Positions 10,697-20,330 of a stretch of 64,000 bases of DNA are shown piece by piece. Under the pieces are notes generated by a model, which saw only the letters and a list, made by a program, of their open reading frames with translations, did not search any database and was not told the DNA's origin. Origin of the DNA: Hyaloscypha bicolor E (taxonomy: Eukaryota > Ascomycota > Leotiomycetes > Helotiales > Hyaloscyphaceae); contig NW_020194684.1 in NCBI RefSeq assembly GCF_002865645.1, forward strand, positions 6,183,565-6,247,564. Direction: 5' to 3'. Position 1 is the stretch's first letter. Each line of letters starts with the position of its first letter. The position numbers and the translations under genes are program-made.

Positions 10697-12195
10697 ATGG
10701 CTGCGGTGATCAGTGATTTCGTATCAGACTCCTCACACTTTCACCACAATCATCATACGATGATAGCCGGTCCTGGACAACAGCTCTCTCCAGCTGAATC
10801 ACAATACCGTCAACCCTCTCGATCACGAGCTGAACCTCCTCCAAGTCCGCGACCAGAGCCTACCAGCATACCTGCAGAAACTCCTCCTCCCAGCACGTCT
10901 GCACGGGCAATATCTCAACAAGCTACCGAGGAGAGTGCAGAAAGAACGGGTTCCGTAAAGACAGAGCCGCCCTCACCGCCGTCGAGCTCCAGTCCGAACA
11001 TATATTCATACACCACCCGACAACGGTTCACAAGCCAGGAGAACTTTCCCCATTCTTCTGCGCCATTTGAGCGATCGCCCCCACCGTACAATGTACCATT
11101 AGATCAGAGAACGAGAACGACCTCCTCGCCTTCCACCTCCTACCTGCCCTATTCGAGATCGGCCAGATCTCTGGATGATGTTAAGAAGTATGGCGGAAAT
11201 ACAATCAAAGTCCGAGACCTTGCACATATCCAAAGTTTTGCCACGGAGGAGTTCCTGTCGTACAGAGGGCACTCCGGGCGACGGCGGACCGCAGATGATC
11301 CAACTTTGAAGTACGAGATTAGTGGGATGCCTATCACGGACATCATTGAGATGGTAGCAGGGCTTCTTACAAAAATCACCACAACAAACGACCGGCAACA
11401 TGACGACTTGCACCGCCCCATACCGTCTGGGGACAATGTTAACATGACTCCGCTCTCCTCGAGTGTGCTCGCATTTCATGGGAAGAATGTACCAAGCATT
11501 ACCATTTTGAGTTATTTGAGCCGCATACACAAGTACTGTCCGACGACTTACGAGGTCTTTCTGAGTCTGCTAGTATACTTTGACCGTATGACGGAGCGGG
11601 TCAATGCAACTCCCATGCAGGCGTTAGGCAGAGAGCCCATGGACCAGGAGAATTCTCGACCGTCTTCAGGATACTCAGTTGAAGGTTCAGATTTAGCAGA
11701 TAGCCCGCCATCTTCGAGAAGTGTACCGGAGATTCAAGCAGATCTGGAAAAGGCACAATACACTCAGGCCCCGCCCGCAGAGAATAGCCCTGAATTTCCC
11801 CTATCCCACTTCTTTGTGGTCGACAGCTTCAACATCCACCGACTGGTCATAGCAGGGGTAACATGCGCAAGCAAGTTCTTCTCCGATGTATTTTACACCA
11901 ACTCCCGCTACGCAAAAGTATGTCTCCTTTTCCCCTCCTCCCTATCCAAAATTTCTAAATCTTATAAAAAATATAGGTCGGCGGCCTCCCCTTAGCAGAG
12001 CTCAACCACCTCGAACTCCAATTCCTCCTCCTCAACGACTTCCGGCTCTCCGTCCCCGTCGAAGAGCTCGAAGCATACGGCACCATGCTCGTCGAGTTCT
12101 ACGCCCGAGAAGTCATCTCTCAACGACAGGGCGCTATGCCGGTTGATATGGCGTACCCGGAAGACGTGGAGATGATGGTACCGACTAGTCCTTGA
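10697..12195 (+). CDS. Pho80/PREG-like cyclin
   Basis: Join(10697..11917,11977..12195), 479 residues. Family members pair with a Pho85-type kinase and link phosphate or nutrient status to transcription. Residues 1-~150 are Pro/Ser-rich and probably disordered. The cyclin fold runs from about residue 205 to 460, with VPSITILSYLSRIHKYCP, LSLLVYFDRM, FVVDSFNIHRLVIAGVTCAS, KFFSDVFYTNSRYAKVGG and LNHLELQFLLLNDFRL, the last being diagnostic of the Pho80 group. A Ser/Pro-rich insert (about residues 312-360) splits the box, as in filamentous-fungal PREG proteins. The 59-nt intron falls exactly at YAK|VGG. Confidence 0.92.
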
Positions 12196-12540
12196 TACCC
12201 TTTCCCCGCACAAATCCTTCACGAACCTAGGTTCTGAAATATTAGATTCTTGGCCTTCATTCAGCTTTTTCTCAGTGGGGTGGGGTAAAGGGAGGGACAT
12301 GGTTTACACATGGAATTTGGCGAGCGGGTGGGAGGGCGGACGGGCGATAAGGGCGCTCATATATGCATTGAAATGAATGGCACGACATAGACTTCTTCGA
12401 CACGTCAGATACCCAGGCCTAGGCATCAGGTTTCTTCTCTACTTTCCTTCTCACCACGAACTTTCACGGTGGTGCGCTTTGTCTGTTAGCGATCATGACG
12501 TCCTCCTCCTTTTGTTGGTTGTTTTTTTCTTCTTCGACTT

Positions 12541-12565
12541 GAGATGAGATGAGATGAGATGAGAT
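12541..12565. repeat. (GAGAT)5 microsatellite
   Basis: Five uninterrupted GAGAT units downstream of the cyclin gene. Confidence 0.9.
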
Positions 12566-13454
12566 GTTGAGCGCACGTTGATGATTGAGCGTGCATATGA
12601 CTGGATCGTAAAGGGAGAGGAAAGGAGAAGGGAAGGAGACGTATAATACAGTCGGCACTTTGAACTTGAGCATTGAATCGACATTGCAAGCGATTGGTGT
12701 GTGCAGATGGATAGAATGGTGGTGTTTTGGCGTTTGGGTGGGGGGCTTCGCACTTTCGGAAGGGAAATGGTGGTTAGGTGGAAGGTGGATAGGAAAGAGG
12801 GGCAGGGCAGGGGAGGGGCGGGGGAGAGAGGATAGACTTTGTAAAGTGGAGATAGGGGCCGAATACAAAGAGTTTATGAATGCTGTTCTGAATGTGTGTT
12901 GGTGATATTTGAGTTTGGGGAGAGGGTGGGAGAGGGGAGCGGCAAGCGCTGGCTTCCCGGGGTGTTTGGCGAAGGTGGCCGTCTAGGTGAAGGGGATTGA
13001 GGAATTTGGGAAGGTGCTCGAGGGATTCCTCGGTTGTGAATTGGGAACTAGGTGTTTAACGATGTCTTTGACGAGGTCCAAGAATCAAGGAAGCGGCTTA
13101 GTAAGTGCTAAGGGGTTTTTGGCATTGCTGTGTGTTGCTGATATTGGATCCTATGGTGTCTAGATTGGTGATTCTTGAGGGTACTTTATTTGTTCATCTG
13201 CTGCAGAAGAGCTTTAATAAGTAGCTTCCCAGCTAAGAATTGTTGAGATAGCTCCTTTATTAGAGGAAGAGAGTCGCCAGCTAGGCTTGGGCTAGCTTCC
13301 TGAGATCGGACAGCATGTCGAATATTCCGGGGGTTTCAGCTGATCCCTACTCTTGCTGACGCTGTCCCCTACTATGATTTAGCGTATGCTCTCCTTAAGC
13401 CCTGCATATGCACGGGCGAGGAAGGAGAGGGGTGGTCCCGAGCTTGCGAGGGGG

Positions 13455-13506
13455 GCTTAAGGTTAGGGCTTAAGGTTAGGGCTTAAGGTTAGGGGTTAAG
13501 GTTCGG
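13455..13506. repeat. Interstitial telomere-like 13-bp tandem
   Basis: Three exact GCTTAAGGTTAGG units and a fourth degenerate one. The junctions produce TTAGGG, the usual telomere hexamer of filamentous ascomycetes, but at a 13-bp period. Confidence 0.8.
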
Positions 13507-14227
13507 GTTAGTCCCGGGGGTTGAAAGGGCGGTGAGAGCCCCCGCATTGGGATGTATTAGAGTGTAAAGACCCTGCGGGGTTAGGGGTTGGTATATGCCG
13601 AATATATGCCAGAGGCGAAAGGTCGAGCATATGCTAGGAGCATGCCTGGCGGGCTGTTGGGAGGAGGTCGGGATTAAAGGAGGGCCATAGAAGAGAGGGG
13701 TAGTATTCCTTTAGTAAAATAAGTATTTATTATATCTTAAGGTCGAGCATAATCAAGAAGTTAATTACTACTATGGAAAAATACAAGGGTATTTACGCTA
13801 ATTAGTAATAGGGGATAGCATAAGCAATAGTAGACTTAGCTTCCGGCTCAATATTCCAATAGCCTGGATATAATGAGATTAGCAGATTTCCATTTTAGGT
13901 TGCCTTTGAAAGTTAAAGGCGGGCATGTTAGCAGCATGGGTAACGAGGAAGCATTTTCACGGGCGAGTTGGGAAGAAAGTCCACGTTCTTTTCAATGCAG
14001 GCGTGCTTGATTTTCTTGATTGCTCTGTTCAAATCCGAGCGCCAATTCGGACCCCTTGTTCTCTCGGCTAAACCATCAATGTGATGGGCGATGCAACTCC
14101 TCTAAAACACAAATGCATGTCCTTTCTCCCCCAGTGTCAATATGTTGCTTGCAAGATTATCCTCTCCTCATCCAATACGCCCCAGCCATATCCATTATTT
14201 CTTTCCCTTCTTGCTATCGCTAACTCA

Positions 14228-15159
14228 TCAGTTCGGGTTGGAACAAGCCGCGACGCAGTTTATTTCTTTATGGCCGTGATAGTAGCAATGCAACCTATTC
14301 CGTTCACGGTATCTTCGGGGGTCGGAATGGTCTTTGTCTCTGTGTTGTGCCATATATTCAAAGCCGGAGAGAAAAATCTGAAATAGCTTGAAGTCATTCT
14401 GAAATATTTCCCACAGACCTTTGCACCGATTGTCCTCGCTGAAATAGAAGGTATCGCCTCCATCTTCCGAACGCTTCTTATTCTCGAACATCTGGTACAT
14501 CTTCAAATCGAAGGCCCACGTCCGGAGCATAGAATCGGTCTCCGTAAGTCCCCAAATCTCTTTGAGAAGTTCATCGCTGATAAACTGATTGTATTTCTTG
14601 CAAGTGTCTTGGATTCGGTCCATAACATCATCAGCGAGTTTTGTAAGGAAGATCTTGGTCGCAAAGATCCACAGATGATACAGATTAACCAAGTACGACT
14701 GAGGGTGTCCAGCGGGAAGTGAGGATCGGTAAAGCCAATCGACGAAGAACGAGAAAGCTCCAGGATTGTCCTCGGGCAAATACATGATTCCCTGTAATTT
14801 CGAACAAGTCAGCATTGGCGCAAAACACATCGTTCCAGGGGAATCTAGATGCTGTGTTAAGCAAAGAGTAGTGAAACTGCAGAAAAATGAAACAGTATCT
14901 CCAAATCAACGCACCTCACGGCCTTCTTTAAACTTTCCATTAAAGGCTTTTTCGAAATAGTCGGCGGATCCGCAAATGAGCTCCTTGTGGATTGTGAACT
15001 CTTTGCGTTTCGGACCAACATAAATGGTCACCATCTTGTTGCCAAGGTTGCTAGGATTGCTATCAGTCACATGGCCATTCTACTTTAGGATTTTGGAACG
15101 ATCGGAACTTACGGTTCCAGAGCCACTGGTGTTGTTACGGGGGGAGCCTCGGAAGCCAT
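14228..15159 (-). CDS. BTB/POZ-domain protein, copy 1 (intact)
   Basis: Complement join(14228..14791,14915..15050,15113..15159), 248 residues. BTB proteins dimerise and often act as cullin-3 adaptors. The domain starts VTIYVGPKRKEFTIHKELIC and continues through GSADYFEKAF and MYLPEDNPGAFSFFVDWLYR. The rest is helical, followed by a C-terminal CYYHGHKEINC motif (14255-14287) shared with the other three copies. Intron 1 (62 nt) follows a short Ser/Ala/Pro leader. Intron 2 (123 nt) is long for this locus but restores the domain across GRE|GIMYLPED. It is the only undamaged member of the local cluster. No nuclear or enzyme domain is attached. Confidence 0.85.
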
Positions 15160-15874
15160 GGTGAACAGATTGTTGCTCTTCAAAGGTGAAGAGACTGGCT
15201 GTCTCAGCGACTGCGACCAATCAGCGAGCGCTCTTGAATAGTATTTTCTCTGATACTGACCTTGGCTCTGCTCTGCGGTTCTAGAAAAGTTGAGAGTCCA
15301 CTGAAATTGAGAGGTAGTGGTTCGTTGATGGTTGAGGTTGTCGAGGGGAAGAGGAGGCTCGAAGATGATTGGAGGATATGGGCTTGCAGCTTGATAGGTA
15401 TTCGCTTGAGCTTCTGGTTAAAGCAAAGGTTAGTGCGAAAATTGAATTGGTGAATGTGCGGCAGGAAATTGCTGGCAAGGTGAGAGAAGTCAACGACACG
15501 AGGTGACTTAAGCTTTGTTTCACGGCGAAGGTAGAGCGTGCGATTGGGGCAATGTTGCCATAGCTTTTAGGGTCCAAAGACTGTCAACGGTGTGTTTTTC
15601 TGGATTGAATCTAGCTTTGAGAGTAAGTGGATTTGGAAAGCGCTGGACTTCTCTTTTTCAAGGCTTTCAAGATCGATTTAAGCATATCACAGCGAATCAA
15701 ATCATTAATTGTACGTACCCCAAAGCGGGACATTGCTCCAACGATCAACTTGATTCTCTTTCTTCATACAATGGGTATTGGCTCTCCTGCCTTGCTAAAC
15801 CCCAACTCCGCCCGCTCCAAATTGGCAACTTCCCACCCCACGAGATGAGGCCTTCTTGTTTATATCTGACTTCC
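15160..15874. other. Intergenic between BTB copies 1 and 2
   Basis: Promoter of BTB copy 1 and 3' region of copy 2, both on the minus strand. No supported gene. Confidence 0.5.
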
Positions 15875-16642
15875 TCAGGAATCGCTTGCTCTGTTCACAA
15901 CCCGGCAATCAACTTCCTTTCCGTGGCAGTGAAAGTAACAACGATCAAATTCGTCTTCTTCATCCCGATCGCGGGGGTCTGTAATATGAACAGATGCCTT
16001 TCCCTTAATCGCATATATGAGTCGTTTCATTAGCATTTCCAAGAAATGGAAGTCATTGCAGTTGATAGCAATCTCATATACTTTCTTCATATCTCTCTTC
16101 ATCACATATGTCGTGGCAATGTCATCGTCCTCATCCTTGGAGGATCTGGAATCATACTCGTTCTCGCTCTGCGAATTCTCCTCATTCTCATCCAAGTATC
16201 TGTTGAGGTAGGCAAACACCATTTGATAGATGAGGAAGTCTCGAAGTCCCTCCCATTTTGACTTCGTGTTTAGCAGGACTTTGGACACCAGATCCACCGT
16301 TATCAGTTCATCTTTCAGGTCGTACTTCTTAGCCATATCTTGAATCGAATCCATCGTCTTGTCCTTCAACTCCACGAGACAAAGTTTCTCGGCGAAGATG
16401 TAGAGGCCGTAGAGATTGTGAAGGTGCTCTTCGGTATTGCCCGTGGGTAAGGTTGATCGATAGATCCAGTCGACGTACAAGGAAAATGCCCCAGGACTGT
16501 CCTCAAGCATTACAATTTCGCCTTTGTGTGCCTCCTCAAAGTCTCTCATAAACGCTCCCTTGAAGAACTGGGCTGATTCGCACAGTAGCTTCCTGTGGAC
16601 GATGAAGTCTTTGCGTTCTGGGCCAACATAAATAGTGACCAT
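15875..16642 (-). CDS. BTB/POZ-domain protein, copy 2
   Basis: A single 255-codon frame starting MVTIYVGPERKDFIVHRKL, with LEDSPGAFSLYVDWIYR, an acidic Ser/Glu/Asp linker (about residues 155-175) and a C-terminal CYFHCHGKEVDC (15905-15940). Copy 1's second intron is absent here and the frame runs straight through. In copy 1 a leader exon is spliced onto this point. The matching leader here (16713-16819) has lost its donor, so translation may now start at this internal Met. Role otherwise as for copy 1. Confidence 0.75.
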   Translation of the reverse strand: MVTIYVGPERKDFIVHRKLLCESAQFFKGAFMRDFEEAHKGEIVMLEDSPGAFSLYVDWIYRSTLPTGNTEEHLHNLYGLYIFAEKLCLVELKDKTMDSIQDMAKKYDLKDELITVDLVSKVLLNTKSKWEGLRDFLIYQMVFAYLNRYLDENEENSQSENEYDSRSSKDEDDDIATTYVMKRDMKKVYEIAINCNDFHFLEMLMKRLIYAIKGKASVHITDPRDRDEEDEFDRCYFHCHGKEVDCRVVNRASDS

Positions 16643-16712
16643 CTCCTTGCCAAGATTCCTCGTCTTATGTTAGATTCATTGTACTACGGATGTTGGAACA
16701 ATCAGAACTTAT

Positions 16713-16819
16713 GATTCCAAAGAAAGGATTGTTGCAGATGGCGCTGAGCTGGGAGCAGCTATTGCGAAAGCACTGCTTGAAGACCTGCTGGCCGCAGATT
16801 GATCTGCTGCAGATGCCAT
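16713..16819 (-). other. Former leader exon of BTB copy 2 with mutated splice donor
   Basis: An ATG at 16819 opens MASAADQSAASRSSSSAF, a Ser/Ala-rich leader like that of copy 1. Where copy 1 has the donor GTAAGTTCCGATCGTTCC, this copy reads ATAAGTTCTGATTGTTCC, so the intron's first base is A instead of G (minus-strand position 16712). Reading on meets TAA at once. The acceptor region near 16660 is still recognisable. Confidence 0.7.
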
Positions 16820-17305
16820 TTTGGACGGCTCGAGAGGATGCCAGAAGTGTGAAGTTGATTCCAGAGTTGGAAAATTGTTGGTTGGTGGGGGAAGGAGTTG
16901 CGGTACGGGCAAAGGAGATCTCGGATCTCAACTATTTAACCTCGAAGTTTTTGGTGCATTCCCTTGACAAGGAAAAGTTTCTAAAGTCAATTTGAAAAGT
17001 TGTCGAAGATTCACCTGATGAACTCAACTTCCTGTCAGCCCCAGATTTAATAGACCGAGAGGTCGCCATTCTACCAGACCTTTTACCAACAATAAAAATC
17101 AGCTGAAGTGGATGTTACGAGACGAATTGAGCGCATTTGATTATCTACCAGCAAGATCTAATCCCCAAATTACTTTTCACCTATCAGGCCATGTTCCGTC
17201 AACGGTCAGAAGAATCCTCTCACTGCAGAAATGTGATTGTGAAAACGAAATCTATCCTCAAGCCAAGAAACAATCATGTGCTGATATCCTCCCTTTCTCC
17301 GCCTA

Positions 17306-18004
17306 CTATTTCGTTCCAGAACCAACTCCCTCAAGGTTACAGACCTCTCCTTTAGCATGGGTATGGAAAAAGCATCTCACAAATCCACCTTTCTCGCCAC
17401 GTAATCTAGGGTCAACAACGCCCTCGGGACGGAAACGAGCACTGTACTTAAATTGAGCTTCAAGGTAATCACCCAAAAAATCGGGAGTAGTACTGGCGAG
17501 ATAAGCAAGTTTCTGCGCCTCAGATTCGCCGTCGCTGAGTGCTCTCACACTTGAGCGCGTGAGGACGCTGTAGAGTCCGGGGGTGCTTCCCTCGTGTGTG
17601 TTGGTGTAGATCCGTGTAATGTTCTTTGGACCAGGGAGTATACGGTGTTGGGCTCCAAAGTCTTGTATTGCATCCATTACTTTATTTTTAAGCTCATTTA
17701 TGCTGTATTTTTCGGCAAGAAAAAACAGTGGATGGAGGTGGGTCATCTCAAAGCGTGGATGCATTTCTTCTGCCTTTGAGCTGGAGAGGAGATATTGAGG
17801 CAGTCGATCCCGGTAAATGTAGTTGATGAACAGCTCGGAAGCTTTGACATCGTCATCCGGAAGGTACAATCACTCTCTCAGCTTCCTTGAACCTTCCGTT
17901 GAATGCTTTGGAAAAGTAGTCGGATCGATCGCAAATCAACTTCTTGTGCATGGCGAACGCCTTTCGTTTTAGACCAACGTGAATAGTGACAATTTCAGTA
18001 CCCA
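17306..18004 (-). pseudogene. BTB/POZ-domain protein, copy 3 (frameshifted)
   Basis: The ATG at 18004 starts MGTEIVTIHVGLKRKAFAMH and the BTB frame runs to FNGRFKEAERV. There the frame breaks: relative to copy 4 the stretch between GAG and TACCTT is 2 nt shorter. The remainder (YLPDDDVKASELFINYIYR onward) continues in another frame to 17306 and ends with CFFHTHAKGEVC (17339-17374). Both halves are well preserved, so the lesion is recent or is a sequence error. A possible upstream exon lies in repeat R1a: a frame ending QLSA(E) is followed by GTAAGT with the phase seen in copy 4. Confidence 0.8.
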
Positions 18005-18099
18005 TTGCCCTACTCCAGTATTAGCATAAGACACCGATGTAGCCCCGAAGCTCCCTAGGCGCGAAAATGGCTCTTCAGGGGTATTGGGTAATGAGATTG

Positions 18100-18305
18100 A
18101 ATTACTTACTCGGCACTGAGTTGGAATACCCTTAGGCTCAGGATTAATTTTCCCTTTCGCTGGTTCTGTTTTAGTCTGCGAACGTGAGCAACTGCTGCTT
18201 TAACTTGAGCTGAGGCTGAGCATACCTGAGCCGAGGATGAGCATGCCGGAGCAGAGCCGGAGCAGAGCCTGAGTATCCTGAGCTCACCCTGAGTCAGCCT
18301 GCGCA
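18100..18305. repeat. Dispersed repeat R1, copy a
   Basis: Shares about 150 bp with 25455-25615 (same orientation) and a shorter core TGAGCCGAGG(G/A)TGAGC with 28195-28290. It is rich in GCTCAG/CTGAGC words. Read on the minus strand it gives AQVKAAVAHVRRLKQNQRKG, which copy b matches with codon-length gaps. Confidence 0.65.
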
Positions 18306-18884
18306 CCATAACGCGGAACCCATTTTAGCCTCCTGTGTGCCCCGGCTACGGATTCCTTACAGAATTTTGCCCGGGAATCCGTTTTTGCTACCTCGCAGGA
18401 GATTTTGGATCCCAACAGACGATACGCCGGAGACGAAGGCTCCTATAGTGAGAACACTTCCAATATAGTCTGTCTCACGAGCATGGTCTATTAGAGAGAC
18501 TCCTGGGCAGGGGTCTTTGTTAGGGAGCATAAAGAGGGGTGCAGGTGGCACTGGAAGAAATTATGGCTTAAAAATCTCGAATGTTTTCTAGTCGCAAATC
18601 TCAAAAGTTTTGTAATACACTCGTGGTCACAAATCTTGGTCACAAATCTCTAACTTGCAAATCTCAAAAGCTTTCCAATGTTCCTTAGAATCAATATTGA
18701 TTATTGAAGGCCTACTCTTTTCCCCCAAATGCTATGCTAATGCTGTACCAAGGTTCCCCACCCCCGTCCCCTTTTTTCCCCCCAGAGTTTGAGATCATGA
18801 ATCTGAGTAGGGCGCCAGTGTGACTGGGAAGTATTAATACTAGTGGTGATGACTTCTAAGAGATACCACTCCTCCCCCCAACCT

Positions 18885-19092
18885 CTTTCGCTCCTCCGCC
18901 CACCTCTTCCTCTCTTCCTCCCACCTCTCCCTCTCTTCCTCCCACCTCTCCCTCTCCTCCCTCCTCTCCCTGTCCCACCTCTCCCACATCCTCTCCCTCT
19001 CCCTCTCCCCCCTCTCCCTCTCTCTCTCCCTCTCCCTCTCCCTCTCCCTCTCCCTCTCCCTCTCCCTCTCCCTCTCCCTCTCCCTTTCCCAC
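18885..19092. repeat. Polypyrimidine satellite, mostly (CCCTCT)n
   Basis: The first part repeats a ~20-bp TCCTCCCACCTCTCCCTCTC-like unit; from about 18996 it becomes nearly pure CCCTCT hexamers. Strand asymmetry is extreme (almost no purines on the plus strand), so triplex or slippage structures are possible. Confidence 0.9.
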
Positions 19093-19320
19093 TGCTCCCT
19101 CGCCCTCTCCGTTTCTGTCTGGGTCGCGAGACTATAAAAGTAAAGGATTAGTAACAGTAATCAAAAGTATTAACAAATAATGACCTGAAGGCTCTCTTAA
19201 TCAATCGAACAACCCAGAAAATAAATGAGGACCAAAAAGGTCCTAACACTGCAAGCCCGAGGGCTGCAATCGTCATCCCCCACCCCGAGAGAGTTAAGCA
19301 ATGGTTTGAAAGGCCCATTG

Positions 19321-19434
19321 CGGTGGTGGTAGTGGTAGTGGTGATGGTGGTAGTGGTGATGGTGGTAGTGGTGATGGTGGTAGTGGTGATGGTGGTAGTG
19401 GTGATGGTGGTAGTGGTGATGGTGGTAGTGGTGG
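19321..19434. repeat. 15-bp tandem array (GGTGATGGTGGTAGT)n
   Basis: About six to seven near-identical 15-bp units built from GGT, GAT and AGT triplets. The period is a multiple of three, but no gene frame can be traced into either flank. Confidence 0.9.
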
Positions 19435-19925
19435 CTATGAAGGGAAAAGAGAAAAGAAAATGGAAACGAGAGGGAGAGGTGGGCAGTTACGCCCTCTAGG
19501 TTGAGGGGAAAGAAAAGAAGGAAGGAAGGAGGGAAGGTGCTTGCTTACTGCCACCGTGCGATCAGGGCTGGTTGAAGCCGCTCCTTCCACCAGCGGAACT
19601 GCCGCCGCCGCCATGACAGTGATTGTGGCTGTAGTCTAGGAATCAATATAGTTGATTCTGTCATTTCCTTGGTTTCCTATGAAATAACTCGTAAGTGTAT
19701 TCTTTATACTTCGAAGCCTCTTCCTCCTCACCTGGGTATTACTCAAATACAGAGACTCTAAGTCTGCCATTATTCGGTTGGTTTTGGGGGCGGGGGGAAT
19801 ATTTTCATTGAGAGAGAAAAAATTAAAATAATTTTAGAGTAGGAGAGATAAAGTGTTCTCTTAAATATTTCTTCTCGGGAACCGAAACGTCATCAACCAA
19901 TGAGGGGAACTGAAATGTACGTCAT

Positions 19926-20089
19926 TATCCGCTGCGCTGCCACCAGGGACGAATTGGCCCGTGCACATCTAAGCGAACTGAATCAGCAAATCATATCGCC
20001 AGATTCATTGATTTAAGACCTCTGATTTGCTGCAATTTTGCGGTATATTTGATCACGGAAATTCGTCCCTGGTGGCAGCGCAACGGATA
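19926..20089. mobile_element. Short inverted-repeat element, mariner-MITE-like (164 bp)
   Basis: Left arm 19926-19955 and right arm 20060-20089 are 29/30 inverse matches (TATCCGCTGCGCTGCCACCA...). TA at both ends fits a Tc1/mariner target site. A second, inner inverted pair (AATCAGCAAATCA / TGATTTGCTG) would extend the hairpin. No coding capacity. Confidence 0.7.
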
Positions 20090-20330
20090 GGGAACCGAAA
20101 TATTGAAACTTTCAAATCTCGAAACTTTTTCTAACTTTTGCAATCTGGCCCCCTGAATTAATAAAAGAATATTTAATTCTCTCTTCCGGTCAGAATTATC
20201 CCTAGGAAGTTCTTCACTCTGACTAAGATACAAGCCGCGCATCTCCCCGGAACAATATTTTCAGAGCCTTCGGCTCTCGGAAGCTCGTGTCACAGTAGCT
20301 AGACACATCTTCCTCGTTGCCCAGAAACAA

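Larger units (their letters stand above)
12196..14227. other. Intergenic with short tandem repeats
   Basis: Contains the 3' end of the cyclin gene, a (GAGAT)5 run and a telomere-like tandem (listed separately). The sequence AAGGTCGAGCATA occurs twice (about 13618 and 13739). Open frames here are low-complexity and I call none of them. Confidence 0.5.
18306..20330. other. Intergenic rich in simple repeats
   Basis: Contains a pyrimidine-rich satellite, a 15-bp tandem array and a small inverted-repeat element (each listed). The frames that cover the satellite are low-complexity and are not genes. Confidence 0.6.

Noticed and set aside
12464..12905. 80-134-codon frames downstream of the cyclin gene
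   Set aside because: They span the GAGAT microsatellite and low-complexity Ser/His/Pro sequence, with no signature.
18843..19151. Pro/Leu-rich 102-codon frame and its Glu/Gly-rich antisense
   Set aside because: Pure read-through of the CCCTCT satellite.
19321..19434. Possible Gly/Asp/Ser-repeat protein from the 15-bp array
   Set aside because: The period is a multiple of three, but no start codon or flanking coding sequence supports translation.
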